From the NCBI RefSeq assembly GCF_000003815.2, contig NC_049982.1, forward strand, positions 32,980,603 through 33,012,738: a DNA stretch of 32,136 nucleotides. Direction: 5' to 3'. Positions 9,101 to 15,720 of this stretch are shown one piece after another. The translations under genes and the position numbers were made by a program. Position 1 is the first letter of the stretch. Each line of letters begins with the position of its first letter. The DNA comes from Branchiostoma floridae (lineage: Eukaryota > Chordata > Leptocardii > Amphioxiformes > Branchiostomatidae). Below the pieces are notes generated by a model. That model was given only the letters and a program-made list of their open reading frames with translations, was not told the origin of the DNA and did no database searches.

Positions 9101-12100
9101 AGGCAGAGAGGGTGTGGTTGTATCCCGAGGGCGCACAAGGGTTTTCCACTTCACTGCTGTAATTGCCTGCCTAAAGGAGCAAGGTTGACTTCAGTTATCT
9201 TGTGCTAAATATTCAAGATATGTAACAAAAGATAAAAGCTGGTTGTATGAATTTAAGTTCATGGCAACAAATGCATAGCCTGGAGTTCGGCCTTGCTTGC
9301 TTTAGCCCGCTCATGAAGGTCGCTACCTGCAACAGCTATGTTGGAGTGTTGGAGCGGACTAAAGCGAACAAGGCTGGACTCCAGGCTAAAAAATGCAAGC
9401 TATCACCAGTTCCTACTAATAGTAGAACTGGCGGTAGCATAAGTTCATTTCAATAATACATTTGTAGTCTTCTTTGTCTCAGAAGTCTGAAGAAATTAAT
9501 CAACCATCAAAACCTTTGTTATTAGTTGGTTACTTTTGTTATGTTTGAAAAAGATAAACCATACATCAGATCAAGGAGGTTAAACTTGAGCCCACTCAGA
9601 TCGTCCCTGCTCCAAATTAATTGAATAAACTGAATTACAAAAATACAACTACAACAAACTCCAGAAACTAAAAAAGCCTTTCATATGTTTTAGACATCCT
9701 CCTATGCAGGTGGGCTATCTGGGGCATAGCTAGCCAGTGCCAGCCAATCAGAGAAACTGCCTTTAATTGTTGTAAGAAGAGCAAGCTTGTGCCAAATAAC
9801 GCCTCAACAGCTCATTAATAATCAAAAGCAAGATGAACAGCAAATAATGTTTGTTTGTGCACGCTGCAATGGACACTGTTTGTCAGCGGAAATTTGGAGT
9901 CTGGGCCCTGATTGGCTTGGCTGGATAAGCAGGGCTGATTCAAGTGATTTGCGTATGCCACAGGATACATGTAGCCCTGCATAGGAGGAACTGGTTTTAG
10001 AAGGACTACTAGAAGGAAGGTCAACTTGCTTGATAACATTGTCTTACCACAACAAGGTTTGCAAAAAACCTTCGTTCAACCTCCACTCTTCCATAGCACA
10101 GAAAGCTGTGTGCGTACACGTGGTAGTCCACGCCATATATCCTCAACAGAGTCGCATCTTCCAGAGGAATGGTTACACCAGACGGTGGGACAAACGTGAT
10201 CTGTGTGGAGGCCCCACCCATGTCCAGTGCACCGTACGTTGTTGGAGAGAGAGACTGTATATTCTATAGGTGGAAAAAGAAGAGCATTTTCATGGGAAAC
10301 TTCATCTGAAATATTTTGAGACAGGTATGAAAGGAATATTCTGATGGGTGAAATGGAAAGAGTGAAAAGTAAATATTCCATAGCATTATCAAACTTAGGT
10401 GGAAGGAATCATGCAAGCATGCAACAGCAAAAGATTGACATGAAGGTCCAGGATAATCTTAGGAAGTTCTCTTTCCAGTCTTACCTCAGATGTTGTCAAA
10501 ATCTGAGGCCTACAGAACCCTCTACTAAGGAAACACATGAACACAGGAGACATTGAGACACAAAAAAAAAGAGTCACCATGGCACCATTTTCAAAATTAC
10601 CTTCAGTGCCATTTTCTGCAGCAGAATTCACACCTTTGCTGGAAAATGTTTTTCAACCTTAAGATTAGATTTGATTTGATTTGACATTACCACATGGCGA
10701 AAATGATAACTAGAATTTGATCAGCATGCATCAACACACTATCGTTTTGCTAAAACTTTTAAATACTGGTCACTTGATTTAATATCAATCTTACTCATGA
10801 CATGTGTACAAATCGATGGATGGTGGTTTCAAACTGCAATATCTAAAGCACCATCTGTCAACATGAAATCTCTGAGTACCCTTTTTCAAAATGACAATTA
10901 TAGGTTACCCCACTGATAAAGGTTAACTACGTGTATTCAGATGCTACTTACGTTTTCAAAGTTACCGACCAGGTAGTTGACGGTGACCCAGGAGAATGAC
11001 CCCTCCTCCATGCCACTGATGATCCTGGCCTGCTCCGGTTCAAACTGGAATGGGAAGTGCCTTAGTGTTGTTTGCACTGAGGTCATGATCTGTCTGCTGC
11101 TCTCCAAATCACGTTCTCTGTAAAAATGTGGAGAAAACGTCTTTGTTCTTAACTCTGTAGGAGATTAGTCATTGCACAAGATTAATCCTAATGCAAAAAA
11201 TTACAGGGTAACGTTAAGTGTGTATGCATCGCATCAGTAACCTCACAACAGTAAATTTAGGAGGGTCAACTAGGCTGTGAACAGTGACACAACTGTACAC
11301 TGAATTGTGACTTTTGGACAATCTGGAATTTGAGTTAGGGATATGGAGAATGCTTAATATCAACAATGAATTCTGGGTTAAAGGAAACGTGCTAGGTAGA
11401 AAAAGGCATGCAGACCCTAAGGCAACTGCAAAGAGTTGGTACACTTTTGAAGTCAACTTTAAAATGACATTTTCAACCTCCATGCATTAGGCTATTGTTG
11501 TCAGATTCCAATTCTTGTATCATCATCAGTGTCTCCTACCTCAACAGTCTCATCCCTGCTGTAGCTCCTAGGTAAATGGGCGTGTCTGCCCGGGCATGGG
11601 CGGGTACTGTTGTCATGGCAACAGTGCTGAGACACTTGTCCAATGATGGTCCTGCCTTTGTGGGGTCATCAGAATAGTGTGCAATTCCCGAACCTGACCA
11701 AAAATATAAGATAAGCTTAGAGATCATGATTCCACCAGATGCCATAATACCACCAGATTATGAAAGAAAATACATCAATTTATGTGCTTTAGAGATACAC
11801 CAACACAGCATCAGTTATCCTGAGGTACATGACTTGTATAACGTTATACATTTAAGATACATGTATCTATTAAGACAATCTTGAAACTGGCCTCTAGATA
11901 ATGTTTTTATGTGGCAGTATTGTGGCACCCAGTGGAATTATGAGAGTTGATGTTACTAACTACATTATAATTATACAATGTCAAAAGTCAATAACTAGTA
12001 CAGGAAGCAGCAGCAGTAGTAGAAGTAGTAGTTACGTAGTAGTAGTAGTAGCAGTAGTAGTAATGGTTTACTCATTCTTTCTAGCAAGCTTCCCGAGTTG

Positions 12101-12803
12101 ACATTGGATGTCCTCGACTGACTAACTAAATGTTACAACTACTAGTATGTCATGCCATGTCAAAAGTACTAAACTGAAAGAAAGATTGCCACAGGCATAC
12201 CATGTCGGAAATGGGTAAAACCAACAGATGGGATGTCGATGTAATTCTTTTATTTTAACTGAAATCTGCCAATATCTAAGAGATCAGGGGCTATGAATGA
12301 CATGTTTTTCAGTTTTCCATATAAATTCACACATAATCTATGACCAGTGTTAGTTCCCAACCTTGTGAAGATTAAGAGTGAACCTGATGAAGATTTACCT
12401 TCTGCTCTACATGATGCTACTTGTGTCACAGTGGCTGCCGTGCTGTTACGCCGAAGGCCAGGCCAGCGATATACAAACAGCTGTGTATGTGTGGAGCCTG
12501 CATCCAGAACTATGCCATACTGGAAAGCAATGGGTTTTTTTAGTGTGAAAAAACTCTCTTTTTTTTGTCCCCCGAGTGGAAAGTGTTTTTAGAGTGTGAT
12601 ATAAGGGAAAATGGTCTTGTGTTTCATGTATAATATGTGTAGAAGGTGCAGGAAAAGCAATACTTTACCTGATCACTGAGACTAGAGGTCCAACCCTGAG
12701 AGACACAGACAGCAATCAGCCCAATAGTTCCTATGAGAGCAGCTGCAGCTGCGATGACGGCGCACCTGATGTCACACGTCCTGGAGGTTGCCACCTGCTC
12801 CAT
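5963..12803 (-). CDS. Ecto-nucleoside triphosphate diphosphohydrolase, CD39 type (ENTPD1/2/3/8-like), nine coding exons
   Basis: This gene encodes a cell-surface apyrase that hydrolyses extracellular ATP/ADP (NTP to NDP to NMP). Joining exons 12803-12669, 12519-12399, 11693-11540, 11117-10952, 10263-10048, 9170-8862, 8185-8069, 7099-6968 and 6199-5963 gives one frame of 528 residues. All junctions are GT..AG with compatible phases, and the length is normal for the family. All five apyrase conserved regions are present: VLDAGSTHTQLFVYRW (about 49), YLGATAGMRLLR (126), IISGMEEGSFSW (169, catalytic Glu 174), LDMGGASTQ (205) and VGWALGFMLN (456). Membrane segments at about 13-36 and 485-508 give the two-anchor topology of ENTPD1/2/3/8, with conserved extracellular Cys and N-glycosylation sequons. 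This looks like the pro-orthologue of the vertebrate ENTPD1/2/3/8 set, although a lineage-specific paralogue is possible. Several small MITEs sit in its introns and none breaks an exon. Confidence 0.95.
6321..6530 (+). mobile_element. tRNA-derived SINE-like sequence in ENTPD intron 8
   Basis: CCTGTGGTGCAAGTGGTAAT at the left resembles a tRNA D-arm/A-box, and CAGAGTTTGATCCTAG about 70 bases later resembles a degenerate B-box. A tail with repeated GCATCAA units follows near 6515. It is on the strand opposite to ENTPD. It looks like an old, diverged copy. Confidence 0.45.
6968..7099 (-). CDS. ENTPD coding exon 8
   Basis: Starts after CCTTCTTGCAG and ends AATCAG|GTAAAA. Encodes LALYCLDAQYIYTLLVKGYGF..DTWNITF, matching the YCFSGTYILSLLLQGYHF region of the family. 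Confidence 0.92.
7321..7338. repeat. 18-bp perfect palindrome
   Basis: CCTACTACATGTAGTAGG is its own reverse complement. It lies 26 bases left of a MITE in an ENTPD intron and may be a remnant of another insertion. Confidence 0.7.
7355..7647. mobile_element. MITE with about 85-bp terminal inverted repeats, hAT-like 8-bp duplication
   Basis: The element body is about 7364-7639. Its ends CATCCTCCTATGCAGGGAC.. and ..CCCTGCGTAGGAGGATG are inverted repeats that continue inward for about 85 bases with a few changes. The flanks are ACTATTAT (7355-7362) and ACTATTAC (7640-7647), a near-perfect 8-bp target-site duplication as in hAT elements. It is non-coding and sits in the intron between ENTPD coding exons 7 and 8. 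Confidence 0.85.
7823..7993. mobile_element. Small fold-back MITE (TAGCCTCCTTTGC ends)
   Basis: A perfect 20-bp terminal inverted repeat: positions 7823-7842 begin TAGCCTCCTTTGCAGC, and 7974-7993 end with the reverse complement. The interior is about 130 bases with no coding capacity. The same terminal word (GCAAAGGAGGCTA) occurs near 5663-5676, so it is a dispersed family. It lies in the ENTPD intron between coding exons 7 and 8, 75 bases from the exon 7 donor. Confidence 0.8.
8069..8185 (-). CDS. ENTPD coding exon 7
   Basis: Encodes AFSFFYYVVDFLNL.. through YCSKTWKE, aligning with the AFSAFYFVMKFLNL..CAQPWEE block of CD39. The acceptor is TGCCCCAG and the donor GGAG|GTAGGA, phase 0. Confidence 0.92.
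8862..9170 (-). CDS. ENTPD coding exon 6 (Cys-rich extracellular lobe)
   Basis: Encodes 103 residues, starting after TCCTTTAG and ending TTTCAG|GTACTT. Carries disulphide-forming cysteines (NPCAPSGY, EAPCSQG, YADCVAHV, EPCDYGSCSFNGVYQPSL) and N-glycosylation sequons. SFNGVYQP aligns with the AFNGIFLP region of CD39. Confidence 0.93.
9269..9397. mobile_element. 113-bp MITE (TAGCCTGGAGT ends)
   Basis: The element is 9276-9388. A 37-bp terminal inverted repeat starts TAGCCTGGAGT at the left and ends ACTCCAGGCTA at the right, with five mismatches between arms. AAATGCA lies on both sides (9269-9275 and 9391-9397). It lies in the ENTPD intron between coding exons 5 and 6. Confidence 0.8.
9687..10001. 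mobile_element. MITE sharing ends with the 7364-7639 element
   Basis: The body is 9695-9993, with ends CATCCTCCTATGCAGG and CCCTGCATAGGAGGA and an exact 8-bp duplication GTTTTAGA at 9687-9694 and 9994-10001. The interior differs from the 7.4-kb element, so this is a sister subfamily using the same transposase ends. Its right end is 54 bases from the exon 5 splice donor of ENTPD. Confidence 0.8.
10048..10263 (-). CDS. ENTPD coding exon 5 (ACR4)
   Basis: Starts after CACCTATAG and ends GTTGTG|GTAAGA, phase 0 at both ends. Contains YGALDMGGASTQITFVP (ACR4) and VDYHVYAHSFLCYG, a block typical of ENTPD1/2/3/8. The donor lies only 54 bases from the MITE that ends at 9993. Confidence 0.94.
10952..11117 (-). 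CDS. ENTPD coding exon 4 (ACR3, catalytic Glu)
   Basis: Starts after TTTTTACAG and ends GAAAAC|GTAAGT in phase 0. Contains ARIISGMEEGSFSWVTVNYL, apyrase conserved region 3, including the glutamate that activates the nucleophilic water in this family. Confidence 0.93.
11540..11693 (-). CDS. ENTPD coding exon 3 (ACR2)
   Basis: Starts after TTTTGGTCAG and ends TTGAG|GTAGGA in phase 2. Contains TPIYLGATAGMRLLR, apyrase conserved region 2. Confidence 0.93.
11836..11868. repeat. Two adjacent 14-bp palindromes
   Basis: GTATAACGTTATAC (11836-11849) and AGATACATGTATCT (11855-11868) are each perfect palindromes, five bases apart, in the ENTPD intron between coding exons 2 and 3. Confidence 0.7.
12005..12066. 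repeat. Imperfect (GTA/GCA)n trinucleotide tract
   Basis: A run of AGC, AGT and GTA triplets with a few interruptions, intronic to ENTPD. Simple repeat. Confidence 0.85.
12399..12519 (-). CDS. ENTPD coding exon 2 (ACR1)
   Basis: Starts after TTTCCAG with YGIVLDAGSTHTQLFVYRWP, which is apyrase conserved region 1, the phosphate-binding loop. It ends GAAG|GTAAAT in phase 1. N-S-T here is a potential glycosylation sequon. Confidence 0.93.
12669..12803 (-). CDS. ENTPD coding exon 1 (N-terminal anchor)
   Basis: Encodes 45 residues, MEQVATSRTCDIR then a hydrophobic stretch (AVIAAAAALIGTIGLIAVCV) that forms the N-terminal membrane anchor. The exon ends CAG|GTAAAGT in phase 0. The ATG lies two bases after a CCCCACAG acceptor at 12806, so a non-coding leader exon must be spliced on upstream. 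Joining to an exon that ends in AG gives a good Kozak context (AGCCATGG). Confidence 0.9.
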
Positions 12804-12805
12804 GG

Positions 12806-13576
12806 CTGTGGGGATCAGTAGTGTGACAGAGGTGAGGCCATGTTGATTTAAATATCCATGTGCGCACCAATTTTCATCCATTTCCAAAAAAAACATCTGA
12901 TAAAGTATTAACGTTAGACCATAACATAAATCATTATACAAAACAGCTGCAAAATGAAAAAATATGTATATGCCCTAAATTGCAAAAAAATAACAACTGG
13001 AGTACGGATACTGTCATTGAATACCAAAGTCAAGGTATGAAAGAATAAAACTGAAGAATCTTTTTTCATTATACCAGGTACAGTAGTCTTTGCATTTGTC
13101 ATTCATTCAACCTTTTTTGGCCAAGTTCTTTTCTTCAAACCAAGCTTACATCAGTCAGGAGTTCCCAGAGGATGTCATTCATATAAATTATAATCAAATC
13201 AACTATGAATGTTAGTCTGGGTGCCACTTTCTTTAAACGGTTTTGTTCAGAGCAATGTGATATGACCACTTCTTAAGGCAATTAACTAAGTTGTTGGGTG
13301 GTAGAAATGATTATGCAAGGAGTGGTGAACATTGGTTTTGAAGGCTGAAAGGTTGCATACACAACAGAAACAGTCTAGGTGGTTCTAGGTAGTTTTCCAC
13401 GACCCCAACTAGTTGATTATATTTATAATTAGTATGTAGTAGTATGGAAGCTGTGGAAAACTACCTGCTAGTAGATTAAGTAGAACCAGGATGACACCCA
13501 GGCTAACTACTGGTACTTGACTGTATGGTTCATGGTAAACAAGTAGATTATTGTACATCACAATAGCAAGGATTTA
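12806..13576. other. Spacer between ENTPD coding exon 1 and the ubiquitin-like gene
   Basis: It holds the acceptor of ENTPD coding exon 1 (CCCCACAG just right of 12805) and an inverted-repeat element at 13211-13507. No coding exon is visible. An independent ENTPD promoter could lie here, but I see no TATA or initiator sequence that decides it. Confidence 0.45.
13211..13507. mobile_element. Inverted-repeat element (GTTAGTCTGGGTG ends) with inner hairpin
   Basis: The left end GTTAGTCTGGGTGCCA and right end TGACACCCAGGCTAAC are inverted repeats with two mismatches. Inside, AGGTAGTTTTCCAC (13387-13400) and its exact reverse complement (13453-13466) form a second hairpin. No coding capacity and no clear target duplication. 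Confidence 0.65.
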
Positions 13577-13578
13577 TT
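13572..13578 (-). terminator. Poly(A) signal overlapping the stop codon of the ubiquitin-like ORF
   Basis: On the minus strand the end of the frame reads GAT TAA TAAATCC, so AATAAA begins at the second base of the stop codon. A TTGTGATGT GU-rich stretch follows within 20 bases. If used, the 3'UTR is almost absent. Confidence 0.55.
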
Positions 13579-14107
13579 AATCTTGTGTCTGGATTTTTGC
13601 ATGAATTATACAGGCAAACAAAACAGTTGCCAGCAATAATGGATACATCCCATCAAATAAATGATGTTGCAGATGCAGAATACAGAGTGTGATGATGAAA
13701 TGACCTTGCATTACAACAGGCCAGTAAAATATGTCTTGTCTCTGGATGCTGGACGGCCATTGGTTGAAGTTCATTGGTAGTTCTTGATGGTTAAATTGGC
13801 ATTTATCCCATTGGTTTTCTGGTAGAATTATTGAGTGATTGAAAGAAGAAGTCTCCCGTCCATATTCACAACTCTGACCTGACTCCCCAAGATACACCGT
13901 GTCCCCATCCTTGATCCCGCACAGTGAAAGACTGTGTGTTGGATCCAGAACTTGCCCTTTCTCATTCCTCAACACAGCAGTCCTGGGGTCCACATTCCTG
14001 TGTTTACAGAACCTGTAGATGGTGTCAATCACAGAGTCCTGCTCCTGTACATCTAGGGTCACCTTGTCAGCACAGGTGTTCAGGGCACTTTCTATGGTCA
14101 GCTGCAT
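13577..14107 (-). CDS. Uncharacterised ubiquitin-like protein with hydrophobic C-terminus
   Basis: An intact 176-codon frame in one exon. Residues about 13-74 (DKVTLDVQEQDSVIDTIYRF.. through VLDPTHSLSLCGIKDGDTVYLG) follow the ubiquitin pattern of two strands, a helix, a G-x-x-L turn and a last strand. A low-complexity linker rich in Asn, Gln and Ser follows. Residues 130-149 and 155-168 are hydrophobic and only eight residues follow, as in a tail-anchored membrane protein. I do not recognise the family. There is no diglycine at the end of the domain, so it is not a conjugated modifier. The ATG is three bases after an AG acceptor (CTGTCAG|AA), consistent with splicing from a leader exon near 15356. 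The stop codon overlaps an AATAAA signal. A splice donor-like GTCAGA after residue 77 would remove the hydrophobic tail, so the C-terminus is less certain than the UBL domain. Confidence 0.65.
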   Translation of the reverse strand: MQLTIESALNTCADKVTLDVQEQDSVIDTIYRFCKHRNVDPRTAVLRNEKGQVLDPTHSLSLCGIKDGDTVYLGESGQSCEYGRETSSFNHSIILPENQWDKCQFNHQELPMNFNQWPSSIQRQDIFYWPVVMQGHFIITLCILHLQHHLFDGMYPLLLATVLFACIIHAKIQTQD

Positions 14108-14109
14108 TT

Positions 14110-15355
14110 CTGACAGCTGCCACCAGCAGTTGAAGGCAATTGCAAGAATATTTGTTAGCGTCCAAGAAAGTATTGATCTAATTTGATCATGTTAACACGG
14201 AATGTTTCTGGGGAAGCACTTTAATTTCCATTTTCTAAATTTGAATTAACAGTGTGGACAGAAGTTATCAATAGCTACCTTGATTGACATGACTTGATTC
14301 TTTGGTAAGCGGATGAAACCACTTACGAAATGTTGTACATCATGTATCAAAGTTTTTGATATCAGACTGTACCCCCATCCCCTTTTCCTAGGTACCACTT
14401 TGATACTAAAAAGCCTTGACACCATTTTTGTGCCTTTTGTTTATGCCCAATTTGATTTGTATCATTTCCATTTTTCTTCTACACAGGCCTGAGCTGTAAA
14501 CCTCATTGAAAATGCTGCAGCTGTGAGTCCAGGGTCAATGTCCAATGTCTAAAAAAAATTGGAACATAATTCATTCTCTCCTACATATGATCTGTTGGCA
14601 GTTGTTGTCATTTTGGCACAGTCAATATACATAGGGTGCAACTTATACAATGGCAGAGGCTTTTGACAGGCTAGCCTGTCGATAAGAATTTCCCCCCACT
14701 ATTGTGTAACAGTGGGGGGTTTAAGTAGCGCTAACCGACCATACCAAATGCCTGTCAGAGCTTTTGGCTCAATTGGTTAGGCTGCTAATGTTGGTGATCC
14801 TGAGGACCCGGGTTCAATTCCCAGGTCGGTCAGGATACTTGTATATATTGTTTCTTTTTGTTCTACTCGCCTTCTGTTGTTTCAATTGACTGGCTAGGAC
14901 AAACCGTGGTTTATCGGGCCACATCGTTACAATTTAAGCTTCTTGACCAATAGATTTGGAGACTGCAGCGATCCAAAGGTTAAAACATATTTTGCTTGTC
15001 AATAAGAGTTGAGGTTTTGTACTAATGTTAGGGAACATCCTGTCAATAGCCAATCTAACAGTGAATTTCCACAATTTCTCCTATCATTTGTTTTCAATAG
15101 AATACCAAAATGCCAGAAGTGCATGTACTTGTGGCACTGCATGTGCTAAACGTTAACAGATCAACGTGTAACGTTAGATGTAGATGAACATATGTCCACC
15201 ATTCGTGTCATGTGACACAAGGCATACCGTTACAGTGACGTTTGTTAGCGCTTTACGCTATCTGCTATTCATCGTTATACTGCTAAGCCATTCAAGTTAC
15301 ATATCGCAACACAACTTTGACTTATTCCTGGCCTTATAGATGTAACGTTACTTAC
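14110..15355 (-). other. Probable intron between leader exon and ubiquitin-like coding exon
   Basis: Bounded by a strong donor at 15355 (CAACAG|GTAAGT on the minus strand) and an acceptor at 14110. It contains a SINE-like copy near 14665-14890 on the plus strand. I see no further coding exon. Confidence 0.5.
14665..14890 (+). mobile_element. tRNA-derived SINE copy with palindromic left flank
   Basis: A perfect 16-bp palindrome GACAGGCTAGCCTGTC (14665-14680) and a perfect 9-bp hairpin CCCCCCACT/AGTGGGGGG (14692-14719) precede a tRNA-like head: TGGCTCAATTGGTTAGG as A-box and GGGTTCAATTCCC as B-box. The tail TTGTTTCTTTTTGTTCTACT.. CTGTTGTTTCAATTG is shared with the two copies at 16.5-17.0 kb, as is the start GTGTAACAGTGG. 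The tRNA-like head does not fold into a full cloverleaf with paired acceptor stem, so it is not called a functional tRNA. Confidence 0.7.
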
Positions 15356-15415
15356 CTGTTGTTGACTGGGAGACTACCGACTTGGAAGCTAAAGGAAAAT
15401 GTTATAATTCCGGAA
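15356..15415 (-). other. Candidate non-coding leader exon of the minus-strand gene(s)
   Basis: On the minus strand CAACAG|GTAAGTAAC at 15356/15355 is a consensus splice donor, and compatible acceptors lie in front of the ubiquitin-like ATG (14109) and of the ENTPD ATG (12805). The upstream side holds TTCCGGAA (15408-15415), a palindromic ETS site often found at TATA-less start sites. The exon's 5' limit cannot be read from sequence. Confidence 0.5.
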
Positions 15416-15720
15416 ACGGGGCACTTGGCGCTCTAAGCTATAACGTTAGCTGGAAAATCTTCTGTTGATTTTTCGTGGGAAACATAATCGATAATCCAGT
15501 CGGGTCCTAGTGGAGTCAGAAATTGAGATAGAATTGTCTTGCATCAACAGCCTTTCTGCTACTTTCCATAATATCAAATGTACCACTGGCAAATCATAAT
15601 AATGTTGGAGACCCCAGATGGGAGCATCCGAAGTCCGAGTCCACGTCGATATCTGCACTTCCGGGTTTTCTTCTTCCGCCAGGTGTCGCTGCACGTGTTC
15701 GCATGACCAATGACATCCTT
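15408..15720. promoter_or_regulatory. Promoter-like cluster (ETS, E-box, CCAAT, CTCF-like)
   Basis: The interval contains TTCCGGAA (15408-15415), CACTTCCGGG (15656-15665, GABP/ETS type), a CTCF-like word CCGCCAGGTGTCGCTGC (15676-15692), CACGTG (15692-15697, USF/Myc-type E-box) and CCAAT (15707-15711). The density of housekeeping-promoter words upstream of a consensus donor suggests the start region of the minus-strand transcription unit. The small open frames at 15446-15807 look like chance. Confidence 0.5.

Noticed and set aside
12399-12519. Apparent frameshift in ENTPD ACR1
   Set aside because: My first reading suggested a two-base loss. Re-reading the strand gave a continuous GSTHTQLFVYRWP with no frameshift.
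14755-14832. Functional tRNA gene
   Set aside because: A- and B-box-like words are present, but the acceptor stem does not pair across the expected distance and the tail is shared with SINE copies.
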